Source of the DNA: Bacteroidota bacterium
GTDB lineage: Bacteria > Bacteroidota > Bacteroidia > Bacteroidales > UBA12481
DNA: 14,525 nt
Assembly (NCBI GenBank): GCA_030592205.1
Contig: JAUVKA010000041.1
Span: 1 to 14,525 of the forward strand
Direction of reading: 5' to 3'
Shown here: one piece after another, positions 1 to 6,986 of the stretch
Layout: each line of letters begins with the position of its first letter
How positions within the stretch are numbered: the stretch's first letter is position 1
Made by a program: the position numbers and the translations under genes
The notes under the pieces: generated by a model
What the model saw: the letters and a program-made list of their open reading frames with translations, nothing else
The model's database searches: none
What the model was told of the DNA's origin: nothing

Positions 1-504
1 GTGATAATGGGAGTCCCTGAGACAAAAGATGCAGTGATGCATAAAGCCAGAGGGGCAAAAGTTACCCTGGACCTGGAACCAAGCGGAAGATACAGTGCCC
101 AAGGTGGATATACATTAGTCGATACAGATTTTGGCGGTGATAAATGGGGGAATGGCAAATGGTTGGGCATATTGCAGAAGGATTTTACCGCTACCATCGA
201 ATTCAGCGAAGCAACAGAGGTATCAAAAATTGGATACAGCTGTATTGAGGAGACGGGACCGGGGATATTCTTCCCGGCTGGTATTGAAGTAGCTGTCTCT
301 GATGATGGAAAAACCTTCAAAACTGTTAAAACCTGGTCATCAAACCGCCAGTTACCTATTCCGCTTACACCAGATACTCATACAAAAATCATTGAGATAG
401 ATTTTGAGCCAACAAACTGTAAGTATCTGAGTGTTAAAACAATTTACCAACGTGTCTCCAACTCCGGAGTGTTCGTTTTTGTGGATGAGATTATTGTTGA
501 ATAA
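1..504 (+). CDS. C-terminal part of a glycoside hydrolase, discoidin-like domain (5' end outside window)
   Basis: The reading frame is open from the first base, so this is the 3' end of a longer gene and the GTG at position 1 should not be taken as the true start. The visible 167 residues begin with 'MHKARGAKV' (residues 13-21), then a 'GGYTLVDTDFGG...W.G....DF.A.IEF' block (about 35-70) and a 'GIEVAVSDDGKTFKTV' strand pair (about 94-109). This is the usual layout of an F5/8 type C (discoidin-like) beta-sandwich at the C-terminus of Bacteroidota exo-glycosidases, most often GH20 beta-N-acetylhexosaminidases, where it probably helps bind carbohydrate. The catalytic domain is not in the window, so family and substrate cannot be fixed; a GH2 or other glycosidase is also possible. 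The protein would be exported, but its signal peptide is out of view. It is separated from the purine operon by 365 bp and is probably unrelated to it. Confidence 0.7.
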   Translation: MIMGVPETKDAVMHKARGAKVTLDLEPSGRYSAQGGYTLVDTDFGGDKWGNGKWLGILQKDFTATIEFSEATEVSKIGYSCIEETGPGIFFPAGIEVAVSDDGKTFKTVKTWSSNRQLPIPLTPDTHTKIIEIDFEPTNCKYLSVKTIYQRVSNSGVFVFVDEIIVE

Positions 505-510
505 GGGTAA

Positions 511-768
511 GTTACTGCAAACAAGCTTAGATTAGTTGTTAATGAGTCTACAGGCAGGCCAAGTGATCCGCAAGCGAAATGGAGCAGGCGTGTAAGCCGG
601 CACACCACAGATGTGGTACCCAGGGATTTGACTTCTGTGAATATTGATTACAAGCAGATGGGTATGGGTGGCGATAATAGCTGGGGAGCTCAACCACATC
701 CCGAGTACAGGTTGCTCATAAAGCAAATGTGTTGGAAAAGCTTGATGAAGATTGGGCCGAGTTCATAG
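511..768 (+). pseudogene. Remnant of a GH2 beta-galactosidase C-terminus
   Basis: This frame is open between TAA at 508-510 and TAG at 766-768 but has no plausible start or upstream catalytic part. The core at 598-723 reads 'RHTTDVVPRDLTS' followed by 'VNIDYKQMGMGGDNSWGA' and 'QPHPEYRL'. The signature '(N)IDYKQMGVGGDNSWGA.PH..Y.L' is characteristic of the last beta-sandwich domain of LacZ-type GH2 beta-galactosidases in Bacteroidota. After about 723 the similarity stops and the frame runs into unrelated residues, so even the normal C-terminus is lost. About 40 residues of a roughly 1000-residue enzyme can be recognised. It sits in the same frame as the preceding glycosidase gene, 6 bp beyond its stop codon, which suggests a deletion or recombination in a former glycoside hydrolase cluster. 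I see no insertion sequence that would explain the break. Confidence 0.72.
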
Positions 769-869
769 TTAGAGCCAATTCCTTATAAAGGGAAAACCAG
801 AAATTATCAGAGGAATTATTCATTGTATTCAAAAGTGAACTTACTTCTAATTATTGCTAAATTTGGTAT
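769..869 (+). other. Non-coding upstream region of the operon
   Basis: Together with the GH2 remnant this makes up the 365-bp stretch without an intact gene (505-869). It is AT-rich. Its first 20 bases finish a short reading frame (about 720-788, encoding 'VLEKLDEDWAEFIVRANSL' before TAA) that may be another gene scrap but is too short to identify. The rest should hold the promoter of the 870-14525 operon. I see no strong terminator hairpin after the gene ending at 504, no tRNA and no recognisable riboswitch, although a molybdenum-cofactor or purine riboswitch would have been a reasonable expectation for this operon. Confidence 0.5.
858..865 (+). promoter_or_regulatory. Possible Bacteroidota -7 promoter element (TAnnTTTG)
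   Basis: The octamer TAAATTTG matches the Bacteroidota -7 consensus TAnnTTTG exactly and is the only such match I see upstream of the operon. It ends only 4 bp before the ATG at 870, so transcription would begin at or very near the start codon and the mRNA would be almost leaderless. No convincing TTG-type -33 element lies 17-23 bp upstream; the nearest TTG, at 823-825, is too far. The match may therefore be chance, or the real promoter may lie further upstream. Confidence 0.2.
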
Positions 870-2300
870 ATGATTGAGTTTATCCTGAATAAGCGGAAAA
901 TAACAACTGAAATGGCAAATGGCGTTTCCTTACTGGATTTCATCAGGAAAGAATGTCATCTGCCAGGCACAAAGACCGGTTGCAGGGAAGGAGATTGTGG
1001 AGCCTGTACTGTAATGGAAGGACGTCTGTATAATGGTGTACTAAAGTATAAATCCATTGTTTCGTGTCTTACTCCCTTAATCAATGTTCATGGCAAACAT
1101 ATTGTTACCATCGAGGGTCTTGGAATGGATGAATTGTCTCCTGTGCAGCAGTCAATTATAAGCAATGGGGCTACGCAATGCGGATTTTGTACTCCGGGTG
1201 TTACTGTTTCCCTTACATCACATCTGCTCGCAATTGACCAAAAAGATCCGCTGCAGTCAATTGGTGGCAATATCTGCCGATGCACCGGCTATAAATCCAT
1301 TGAAAAGGCAGCACATGAAGTTGATGATTTGAAAAATACTATACCCCGGGGAAATGAACTGAAATCAATAATAGAAAAAGGATGGCTTCCAAAATACTTC
1401 TCAACCATTCAACAGAGGCTGTCAGAGATAGAGCCTTATCAAAGTAGCGACGATCCCAATGGATTAATGATAGGTGGCGGAACTGACCTTATGGTGCAGC
1501 AGTATAAAGAAATCAGGCAAACAAACATCGTATCAACTGAAGGAAGGCTCCCGGACAGCATTGAAATTGAGGGTGGAAAAATCATTGTGGGTGGTGGAGT
1601 TACTATGCAGTCCTTTTTTAACAGCCAGGTCATCAGGTCGGAAATACCCCAACTGGAAGAAGTCTTTCCCCTGATTGCCTCAGAGCAGATAAGAAACATG
1701 GGAACCCTGGCGGGAAATATTGTTAATGCTTCTCCTATAGGCGATTTAAGTATTTTATTGCTTGCTCTGGATGCTGAATTGATATTGGAAAATAGATCCG
1801 GAATAAGCAGGCAGGTAAAACTGTGCAATTTTTCCCTTGATTATAAGCTTACCGACCTGAAGGCAGGTGAGATCATTAAGTTTATTGTTTTCAAAACATT
1901 AAAGGAAGGTGGGCAAATTGGCTTCGAGAAGGTAAGTAAACGAACCTATCTGGACATAGCCTCTGTGAATTCTTCAATTAGCATTGTTGTTGAAAATAGT
2001 ACAATAGCACATTTTAGCTACTCTGTAGGCGGCATAGCACCCGTACCAAAATATATGTTCAAGACGAAAGCCTTTCTTTCCGGGAAAAAGCTTGATATCG
2101 TTACCTTGAAATCCGCACTTGAAATCATACAAACAGAAATATCACCTATTAGTGATATCAGAGGTAGCAAGGAGTATAAAAGGCTCCTGGTAAGACAGCT
2201 GTTCCTTCAACATTTTCTGACCATGTTTCCAAAAATAATTACACCCGGTGAAATCCATATGTTGATGACCAATAAGCAAATACCTCATGAAAAACATTGA
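870..2300 (+). CDS. xdhA: Xanthine dehydrogenase-type small subunit, 2Fe-2S domains fused to FAD domain
   Basis: This is the electron-transfer subunit of a xanthine dehydrogenase-family molybdenum hydroxylase; it passes electrons from the Mo centre through two 2Fe-2S clusters to FAD and then to NAD+ or another acceptor in the cytoplasm. A plant-ferredoxin-like cluster is bound by C38, C43, C46 and C66 ('GCREGDCGACTV'), and an alpha-helical cluster by C104, C107, C136 and C138 ('QCGFCTPG', 'CRCTGY'). The FAD domain follows from about residue 175, with 'IGGGTDLM' (201-208) and 'NMGTLAGNIVNASPIGD' (276-292), both standard FAD-contact loops. The C-terminal CO-dehydrogenase-flavoprotein-like domain fills about 350-460. 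At 476 aa the size fits Rhodobacter-type XdhA, in which both parts are fused; E. coli splits them into XdhC and XdhB. The gene opens the operon and overlaps the Mo subunit gene by 14 bp, so the two subunits are probably made together. Confidence 0.93.
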   Translation: MIEFILNKRKITTEMANGVSLLDFIRKECHLPGTKTGCREGDCGACTVMEGRLYNGVLKYKSIVSCLTPLINVHGKHIVTIEGLGMDELSPVQQSIISNGATQCGFCTPGVTVSLTSHLLAIDQKDPLQSIGGNICRCTGYKSIEKAAHEVDDLKNTIPRGNELKSIIEKGWLPKYFSTIQQRLSEIEPYQSSDDPNGLMIGGGTDLMVQQYKEIRQTNIVSTEGRLPDSIEIEGGKIIVGGGVTMQSFFNSQVIRSEIPQLEEVFPLIASEQIRNMGTLAGNIVNASPIGDLSILLLALDAELILENRSGISRQVKLCNFSLDYKLTDLKAGEIIKFIVFKTLKEGGQIGFEKVSKRTYLDIASVNSSISIVVENSTIAHFSYSVGGIAPVPKYMFKTKAFLSGKKLDIVTLKSALEIIQTEISPISDIRGSKEYKRLLVRQLFLQHFLTMFPKIITPGEIHMLMTNKQIPHEKH

Positions 2301-4542
2301 TTCATATGGTCATGTAAGCGGAAGCTCGGTTTATGTAGATGACATTCCTGAAATAACTGGGACGCTCCATGCTGTTCCCATCTATTCTTCTGTGGCTCAT
2401 GCCAGGATTCTCAACATCGATATTACAAGGGCAAAGAATGCAGAAGGTGTAGTTGATGTATTCATGGCAAAGGATATCCCGGGCGAAAACCAGATTGGGG
2501 GTATACTGCCCGATGAACCACTGTTTGCTGAAGATGAAGTTCATTTTATCGGACAGCCCATTGCCGTTATTATAGCCATTTCTCACTTTGCAGCAAGAGA
2601 AGCAAGAAATCTTGTGGAGATAGAATATGAAGAACTTGAGGTCGTTATAGATCCCCGTGAAGCAAAGAAAAAAGGCCATTTATTGTTCCCACCCCGGACT
2701 TTTGCCAATGGAGATCTCAAAAAGGGTATTGAAGAGAGTGAGTATCTGTTTTCGGGCAGTGTTGAATCCGGAGGGCAGGAGCATCTTTATATTGAAACTC
2801 AAGGTTCATATGCCATTCCCCAGGAGAACAAAAAGATAAAGATTATCTGCTCAACGCAAGGCCCGACCATTGTTCAAAAAACAGCCGCAAGGGTACTCGG
2901 TTTACAGATGCACAACATTGAAGTAGATGTAACAAGACTCGGAGGCGCTTTTGGAGGGAAAGAGGATCAGGCAACAGCGTGGGCAGTGATGGCAGCTCTG
3001 GCTGTTTATAAACTGAAAAAGCCTGTTAAACTGATTCTTGACCGGGATGATGATATTCTGATTACCGGGAAACGCCATCCATATAGTTCTGATTTCATCA
3101 TTGGACTTGATAAAGACCTCAAGATTAAATCCTATGAGGTAACTTATTACCAAAATGGGGGTGCTGCAGCCGATCTTAGTCCGGCCATTATGGAGCGAAC
3201 GCTTTTTCACGCCACCAATTCCTATTTTATTCCAAATGTAAAGGCAACAGCCTTTAGCTGCAGGACTAATATTGTTCCATTCACTGCTTTCAGGGGATTT
3301 GGCGCACCTCAGGCCATGTTTGTTATTGAATCGGCAATTGCCCATGCTGCCAGAGAGTTGGGCATTGATAAATCTTTGATCCAGGAACGCAATCTGTTTA
3401 AACCGGGGGATTCATTTCATTATGGTCAAGTGTGCAATTCCGGAAATGCAATGAAAAGCTGGGGAACCCTGCAAAGTCAATATAATGTGGAAGCTGAAAA
3501 GCAAAGAGTCCGTGAGTTTAACTTGAATAATACTTTCTTAAAGAAAGGAATTTCAATAATGCCCATATGTTTTGGTATCTCATTTACCAAAACCCCTATG
3601 AATCAGGCCAGGGCATTAGTGCATGTATATCAGGATGGAAGCATTGGGATAAGCTCAGGAGCAGTTGAGATGGGCCAGGGAGTAAACACTAAGTTGATCC
3701 AGGTTGCTTCAGCTGCTTTTAATATCGACTACTCCAGGGTGAAAATTGAGAGTACCAATACAACACGTGTGGCAAATACTTCACCAACTGCTGCAAGTAC
3801 GGGTGCTGACCTAAATGGAAAAGCATTGCAAATAGCATGTAATGAAATAGTTGACAGGCTGAAGAGAAAGGCGGCTGAAATCCTGCAGGCGGATCAGGAA
3901 GATATCAGGATCAAGAATGAAGAAGTTTTTGTTGGGAATAAAGCCAGCGGATTGTATTGGGATGAACTTGTTGAAACTGCATTCCTCTCCAGAGTTAAAC
4001 TTTCAGAGGTAGGACACTATACTACGCCTGTCATAGATTTTGATAAAACAATTGAAAAAGGCCATCCCTTTGCGTATCATGTATATGGCACTGCCATGAC
4101 AATTGTACATCTCGATTGTATCAAGGGTACCTATGCGATAGATAGCGTGAAGATCATTCATGATTCTGGCAGCAACGTTTTCAAGTCCATTGACAGAGGA
4201 CAAATAGAGGGTGGACTCGTTCAAGGGATTGGCTGGATGACGCTTGAAGAACTTAAATATGATAATAAGGGCATTCTGCTTGCAGACTCTCTTTCGAAAT
4301 ATAAGGTACCTGATATTTATATGGCACCTCTATCCATAGAGATATCAGCTCTTGAAACAGATGGAGATGAATTGGCTTTGCTAAAATCAAAGGCTGTAGG
4401 TGAACCACCATTTATGTATGGAATCGGGGCATATTTTGCTTTGCAGAATGCAATTGAGGCATTTAATCCCAATTATAGACCAAACTATGATGCTCCTTTA
4501 ACTCCGGAAAAAGTGTTACTGGGATTGTATGAGGTGAAATAA
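2287..4542 (+). CDS. xdhB: Xanthine dehydrogenase-type molybdopterin-binding large subunit
   Basis: This is the catalytic subunit that hydroxylates a purine or similar heterocycle at the Mo centre. Family motifs are intact and in order: 'STQGP' with Q191, 'LGGAFGGKEDQA' (218-229), 'LDRDDDILITGKRHPY' (251-266), 'FRGFGAPQA' with R336 (335-343), 'EMGQGVNTK' (461-469), 'GQIEGGLVQGIG' (638-649) and 'KAVGEPPF' (702-709), where E706 is the expected catalytic base. One feature is unusual: in xanthine-oxidising members the LDRxED-type motif normally has a Glu that contacts the purine (E802 in bovine enzyme, E232 in Rhodobacter), but here the matching residue is D255. R336, the partner Arg, is kept. 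The substrate may thus be hypoxanthine/xanthine or a related ring. At 751 aa it matches separate Mo subunits. The N-terminus ('MKNIDSYGHVSG...YVDD') is the normal family start, which supports the ATG inside the upstream gene. Confidence 0.92.
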   Translation: MKNIDSYGHVSGSSVYVDDIPEITGTLHAVPIYSSVAHARILNIDITRAKNAEGVVDVFMAKDIPGENQIGGILPDEPLFAEDEVHFIGQPIAVIIAISHFAAREARNLVEIEYEELEVVIDPREAKKKGHLLFPPRTFANGDLKKGIEESEYLFSGSVESGGQEHLYIETQGSYAIPQENKKIKIICSTQGPTIVQKTAARVLGLQMHNIEVDVTRLGGAFGGKEDQATAWAVMAALAVYKLKKPVKLILDRDDDILITGKRHPYSSDFIIGLDKDLKIKSYEVTYYQNGGAAADLSPAIMERTLFHATNSYFIPNVKATAFSCRTNIVPFTAFRGFGAPQAMFVIESAIAHAARELGIDKSLIQERNLFKPGDSFHYGQVCNSGNAMKSWGTLQSQYNVEAEKQRVREFNLNNTFLKKGISIMPICFGISFTKTPMNQARALVHVYQDGSIGISSGAVEMGQGVNTKLIQVASAAFNIDYSRVKIESTNTTRVANTSPTAASTGADLNGKALQIACNEIVDRLKRKAAEILQADQEDIRIKNEEVFVGNKASGLYWDELVETAFLSRVKLSEVGHYTTPVIDFDKTIEKGHPFAYHVYGTAMTIVHLDCIKGTYAIDSVKIIHDSGSNVFKSIDRGQIEGGLVQGIGWMTLEELKYDNKGILLADSLSKYKVPDIYMAPLSIEISALETDGDELALLKSKAVGEPPFMYGIGAYFALQNAIEAFNPNYRPNYDAPLTPEKVLLGLYEVK

Positions 4543-4568
4543 TAGAAGGTTATTCTTAATCAGTTAAT

Positions 4569-5759
4569 ATGGACGATTTGTATTCGCGAATAAAGATACT
4601 TGCAGAAAATTACCAGGACTATACTGCCAACAACCTTTCTAAATTGGTGCAAATTAAATCATTGAGTACGAAAGAAAAGGAAGTACAACTTGAGCTAAAA
4701 CGACAGATGGATGAAGCCGGATTTGATGAGGTAACTATTGACGGACTGGGTAACGTAATAGGTCGCATAGGAAACGGGAGTAAGATACTTGCCATTGACG
4801 GCCACATGGATACTGTTGATAATGGAAATCCCGATAATTGGAATTTTGATCCACTGGGAGGAGAAATAAAAGATGGTTACGTGCATGGCAGAGGAACAGT
4901 GGATCAAGAAGGTGGACCTGCAGCATTCGTGACATCGGGAAAGATTTTAAAAGAGTTAGGGTTTGATAAGGATCTCACCATATATTTTGTCGGTAGTGTG
5001 ATGGAAGAAGACTGCGATGGTCTTTGCTGGAAATATATTATCGAAGAGGATAAGATCAAACCCGATTTTGTAATCAGCACTGAACCTACCAATCTCAATA
5101 TTTATCGTGGACACAGGGGAAGAATGGAGATGCATGTAAGTTTTCATGGAGTATCCTCCCATGGTTCAGCACCCGAACGAGGGATCAATGCTATTTATAT
5201 GGCATCTAAAACAGCTCTTGAAATTGAAAAATTGAATCATAACTTACCAAGGGATGAGTTCTTAGGCAAGGGCAGTATCACAATTTCTGAATTTGTTACC
5301 GATAGTCCCTCATTGTGTGCAGTATCCGATTTTGCACGAATCCATCTGGATCGCAGGTTAACCTGGGGAGAAACAAAGGAGTCAGCTCTTAAAGAAATTG
5401 AGCAGCTTATCGAGGGGATGAACGCCAAAGTAGAGGTACTGAATTATGATGAAGAGGCTTACACGGGGTTGAGATATGGTATGGAGAAGTATTACCCCAC
5501 ATGGAAAATTCCGGAAGATCATCATCTTGTACATACCGGCGTAAGATCCTTTTATAATCTTTTTGGAAAGAAACCCGCCATTGATAAATGGACTTTCTCA
5601 ACAAATGGTGTGGTGACTAACGGAATCTACGGGATTCCTACTATTGGATTTGGACCCGGCAATGAAGTGCTGGCGCATGCTCCCAACGAAAAGGTGGCCA
5701 TAAGTGATTTAGTTACAGCATCAGCTTTTTATGCTGCATTTGCCTTTGAATTGGACTAA
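4569..5759 (+). CDS. ygeY: YgeY-type M20 metallohydrolase (selenium-metabolism-linked)
   Basis: This is a di-zinc M20 amidohydrolase/peptidase of the YgeY group, which is almost always found next to ygeW, ygfK and xdhD-type genes. All M20 metal and catalytic residues are visible: H79 and D81 ('DGHMDTV'), D112 ('GRGTVDQEGG'), the catalytic base E146 and metal ligand E147 ('VMEEDCDG'), E172 ('STEPTN') and H369 ('LAHAPNE'). The dimerisation/lid domain spans about 180-295, with 'GVSSHGSAPERGINA' (194-208). It is 396 aa, normal for the group. In the proposed anaerobic purine pathway it would hydrolyse an amide or ureido bond in a ring-opened intermediate; this role comes from family knowledge and context, not from the sequence alone. 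It is 26 bp after the Mo subunit gene and 12 bp before ygeW. Annotation as acetylornithine deacetylase or succinyl-diaminopimelate desuccinylase would be a misassignment given the context. Confidence 0.92.
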   Translation: MDDLYSRIKILAENYQDYTANNLSKLVQIKSLSTKEKEVQLELKRQMDEAGFDEVTIDGLGNVIGRIGNGSKILAIDGHMDTVDNGNPDNWNFDPLGGEIKDGYVHGRGTVDQEGGPAAFVTSGKILKELGFDKDLTIYFVGSVMEEDCDGLCWKYIIEEDKIKPDFVISTEPTNLNIYRGHRGRMEMHVSFHGVSSHGSAPERGINAIYMASKTALEIEKLNHNLPRDEFLGKGSITISEFVTDSPSLCAVSDFARIHLDRRLTWGETKESALKEIEQLIEGMNAKVEVLNYDEEAYTGLRYGMEKYYPTWKIPEDHHLVHTGVRSFYNLFGKKPAIDKWTFSTNGVVTNGIYGIPTIGFGPGNEVLAHAPNEKVAISDLVTASAFYAAFAFELD

Positions 5760-5771
5760 TAATAATTTCTT

Positions 5772-6962
5772 ATGAAGATACTGGATCGAATAAAAACCTT
5801 AGAGCAGTTAAAACCGGCACTTTACCAGAAAGATTTCTTTCTCACCTGGGAAAAAAGCGATGATGATTTAAAAGCCATACTTGAAGTGGCAGGGATACTC
5901 AAGCAAATGCGCGAAGCAAACATATCCCCAAGGGTTTATGATTCGGGGCTTGCAGTTTCAATTTTCAGGGATAAATCCACACGCACCCGTTTTTCTTTTG
6001 CATCAGCAGCCAACCTTCTGGGACTTGCTGTACAGGATATGGATGAAGAAAAATCGCAAATATCCCATGGTGAAACTGTCAGAGAAACAGCAAATATGAT
6101 CTCTTTTCTGACTGATTTTATAGGCATACGTGATGACATGTTTCTGGGAGAAGGGAATAAGTATATGCGTAAAGTTGGTTCTGCCCTGGACGAAGGCAGC
6201 AAAGAAAAGGTGTTATCCTCCCGCCCGGGTATTATCAACCTGCAATGCGATATGGATCATCCCACACAATCCCTGGCCGATCTGGCGCATCTGAAAAACC
6301 AATTTGGCTCGCTGGAGGCATTGAAGGGAAAAAAAATGGTAATGAGCTGGGCCTATTCCCCTAGTTACGGAAAACCCTTGTCTGTGCCCCAGGGGATTAT
6401 TGCCCTGATGACAAGATTTGGGATGAATGTGGAATTGGCTTATCCTGAAGGTTATGATCTGATTCCGGAAATAGTAAAACTGGCCGGGACTAATGCGACC
6501 AGGAGCGGTGGTTCTTTTATAATCAGCCATTCAATGGATGAAGCTGTAAAAGATGCTGATATAGTATATCCCAAAAGCTGGGCTCCTTTTCATATCATGC
6601 AAAAGCGCACCGAATTACTAAAAAATAAGGATTCCAGAGGCCTGAATGAGTTGGAGCAGCAGGCATTGTTGAATAATGCGAAGTTCAAGGATTGGGAATA
6701 CACTGCTGAAAGAATGCAATTAACAAAGAACCAGGATGCTTTGTATATGCATTGCCTTCCGGCCGACATTTCAGGGGTTTCGTGTAAGGAGGGGGAGGTT
6801 GAAGCTGACGTTTTTGAAAAATACAGGATTCAAACCTATCATGAAGCCGGTTACAAACCCTATATTATTGCAGCCATGATGTTTGCCAATAAGTATGAAA
6901 ATCCTGCGGCGGTTCTTCAAAACATTTTTAAAAGGAAATTAAAGAGGGAGCTTTGCCAATAA
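5772..6962 (+). CDS. ygeW: YgeW-type knotted carbamoyltransferase
   Basis: This belongs to the aspartate/ornithine carbamoyltransferase superfamily. The carbamoyl-phosphate site is formed by 'FRDKSTRTRFSF' (65-76; the usual SxRT region) and 'DHPTQSLAD' (162-170, H163 and Q166); 'MHCLPAD' (326-332) closes the second domain. The 'SWAYSPSYGKPLSVPQG' segment (192-208) resembles the proline-rich loop region of the knotted, N-acetylornithine carbamoyltransferase-like branch. Its length of 396 aa is the same as I recall for E. coli YgeW, and it lies directly beside ygeY. The amino acceptor of YgeW enzymes was long unknown; in the purine pathway it is thought to act on 2,3-diureidopropionate or a related ureido acid, running in the phosphorolytic direction to release carbamoyl phosphate, from which a carbamate kinase can make ATP. 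That direction is inference here, as no carbamate kinase gene is in the window. It is not likely to be the biosynthetic ornithine enzyme, because no arginine genes are nearby. Confidence 0.92.
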   Translation: MKILDRIKTLEQLKPALYQKDFFLTWEKSDDDLKAILEVAGILKQMREANISPRVYDSGLAVSIFRDKSTRTRFSFASAANLLGLAVQDMDEEKSQISHGETVRETANMISFLTDFIGIRDDMFLGEGNKYMRKVGSALDEGSKEKVLSSRPGIINLQCDMDHPTQSLADLAHLKNQFGSLEALKGKKMVMSWAYSPSYGKPLSVPQGIIALMTRFGMNVELAYPEGYDLIPEIVKLAGTNATRSGGSFIISHSMDEAVKDADIVYPKSWAPFHIMQKRTELLKNKDSRGLNELEQQALLNNAKFKDWEYTAERMQLTKNQDALYMHCLPADISGVSCKEGEVEADVFEKYRIQTYHEAGYKPYIIAAMMFANKYENPAAVLQNIFKRKLKRELCQ

Positions 6963-6986
6963 AACAAGTGTGAATTCAGGAAGATT

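Noticed and set aside
604..617. Perfect inverted repeat ACCACA-GA-TGTGGT
   Set aside because: The 2-nt loop, 6-bp stem and location within the GH2 remnant, with no T-run after it, make it a poor terminator or operator; likely chance.
532..726. Open frame on the minus strand in the left intergenic region
   Set aside because: It lies antisense to the GH2 remnant, and its translation has no recognisable domain; the + strand remnant explains the open frame.
5772..6962. Biosynthetic ornithine or acetylornithine carbamoyltransferase
   Set aside because: The motifs fit the superfamily, but length, the adjacent ygeY and ygfK, and the absence of arginine genes point to YgeW.
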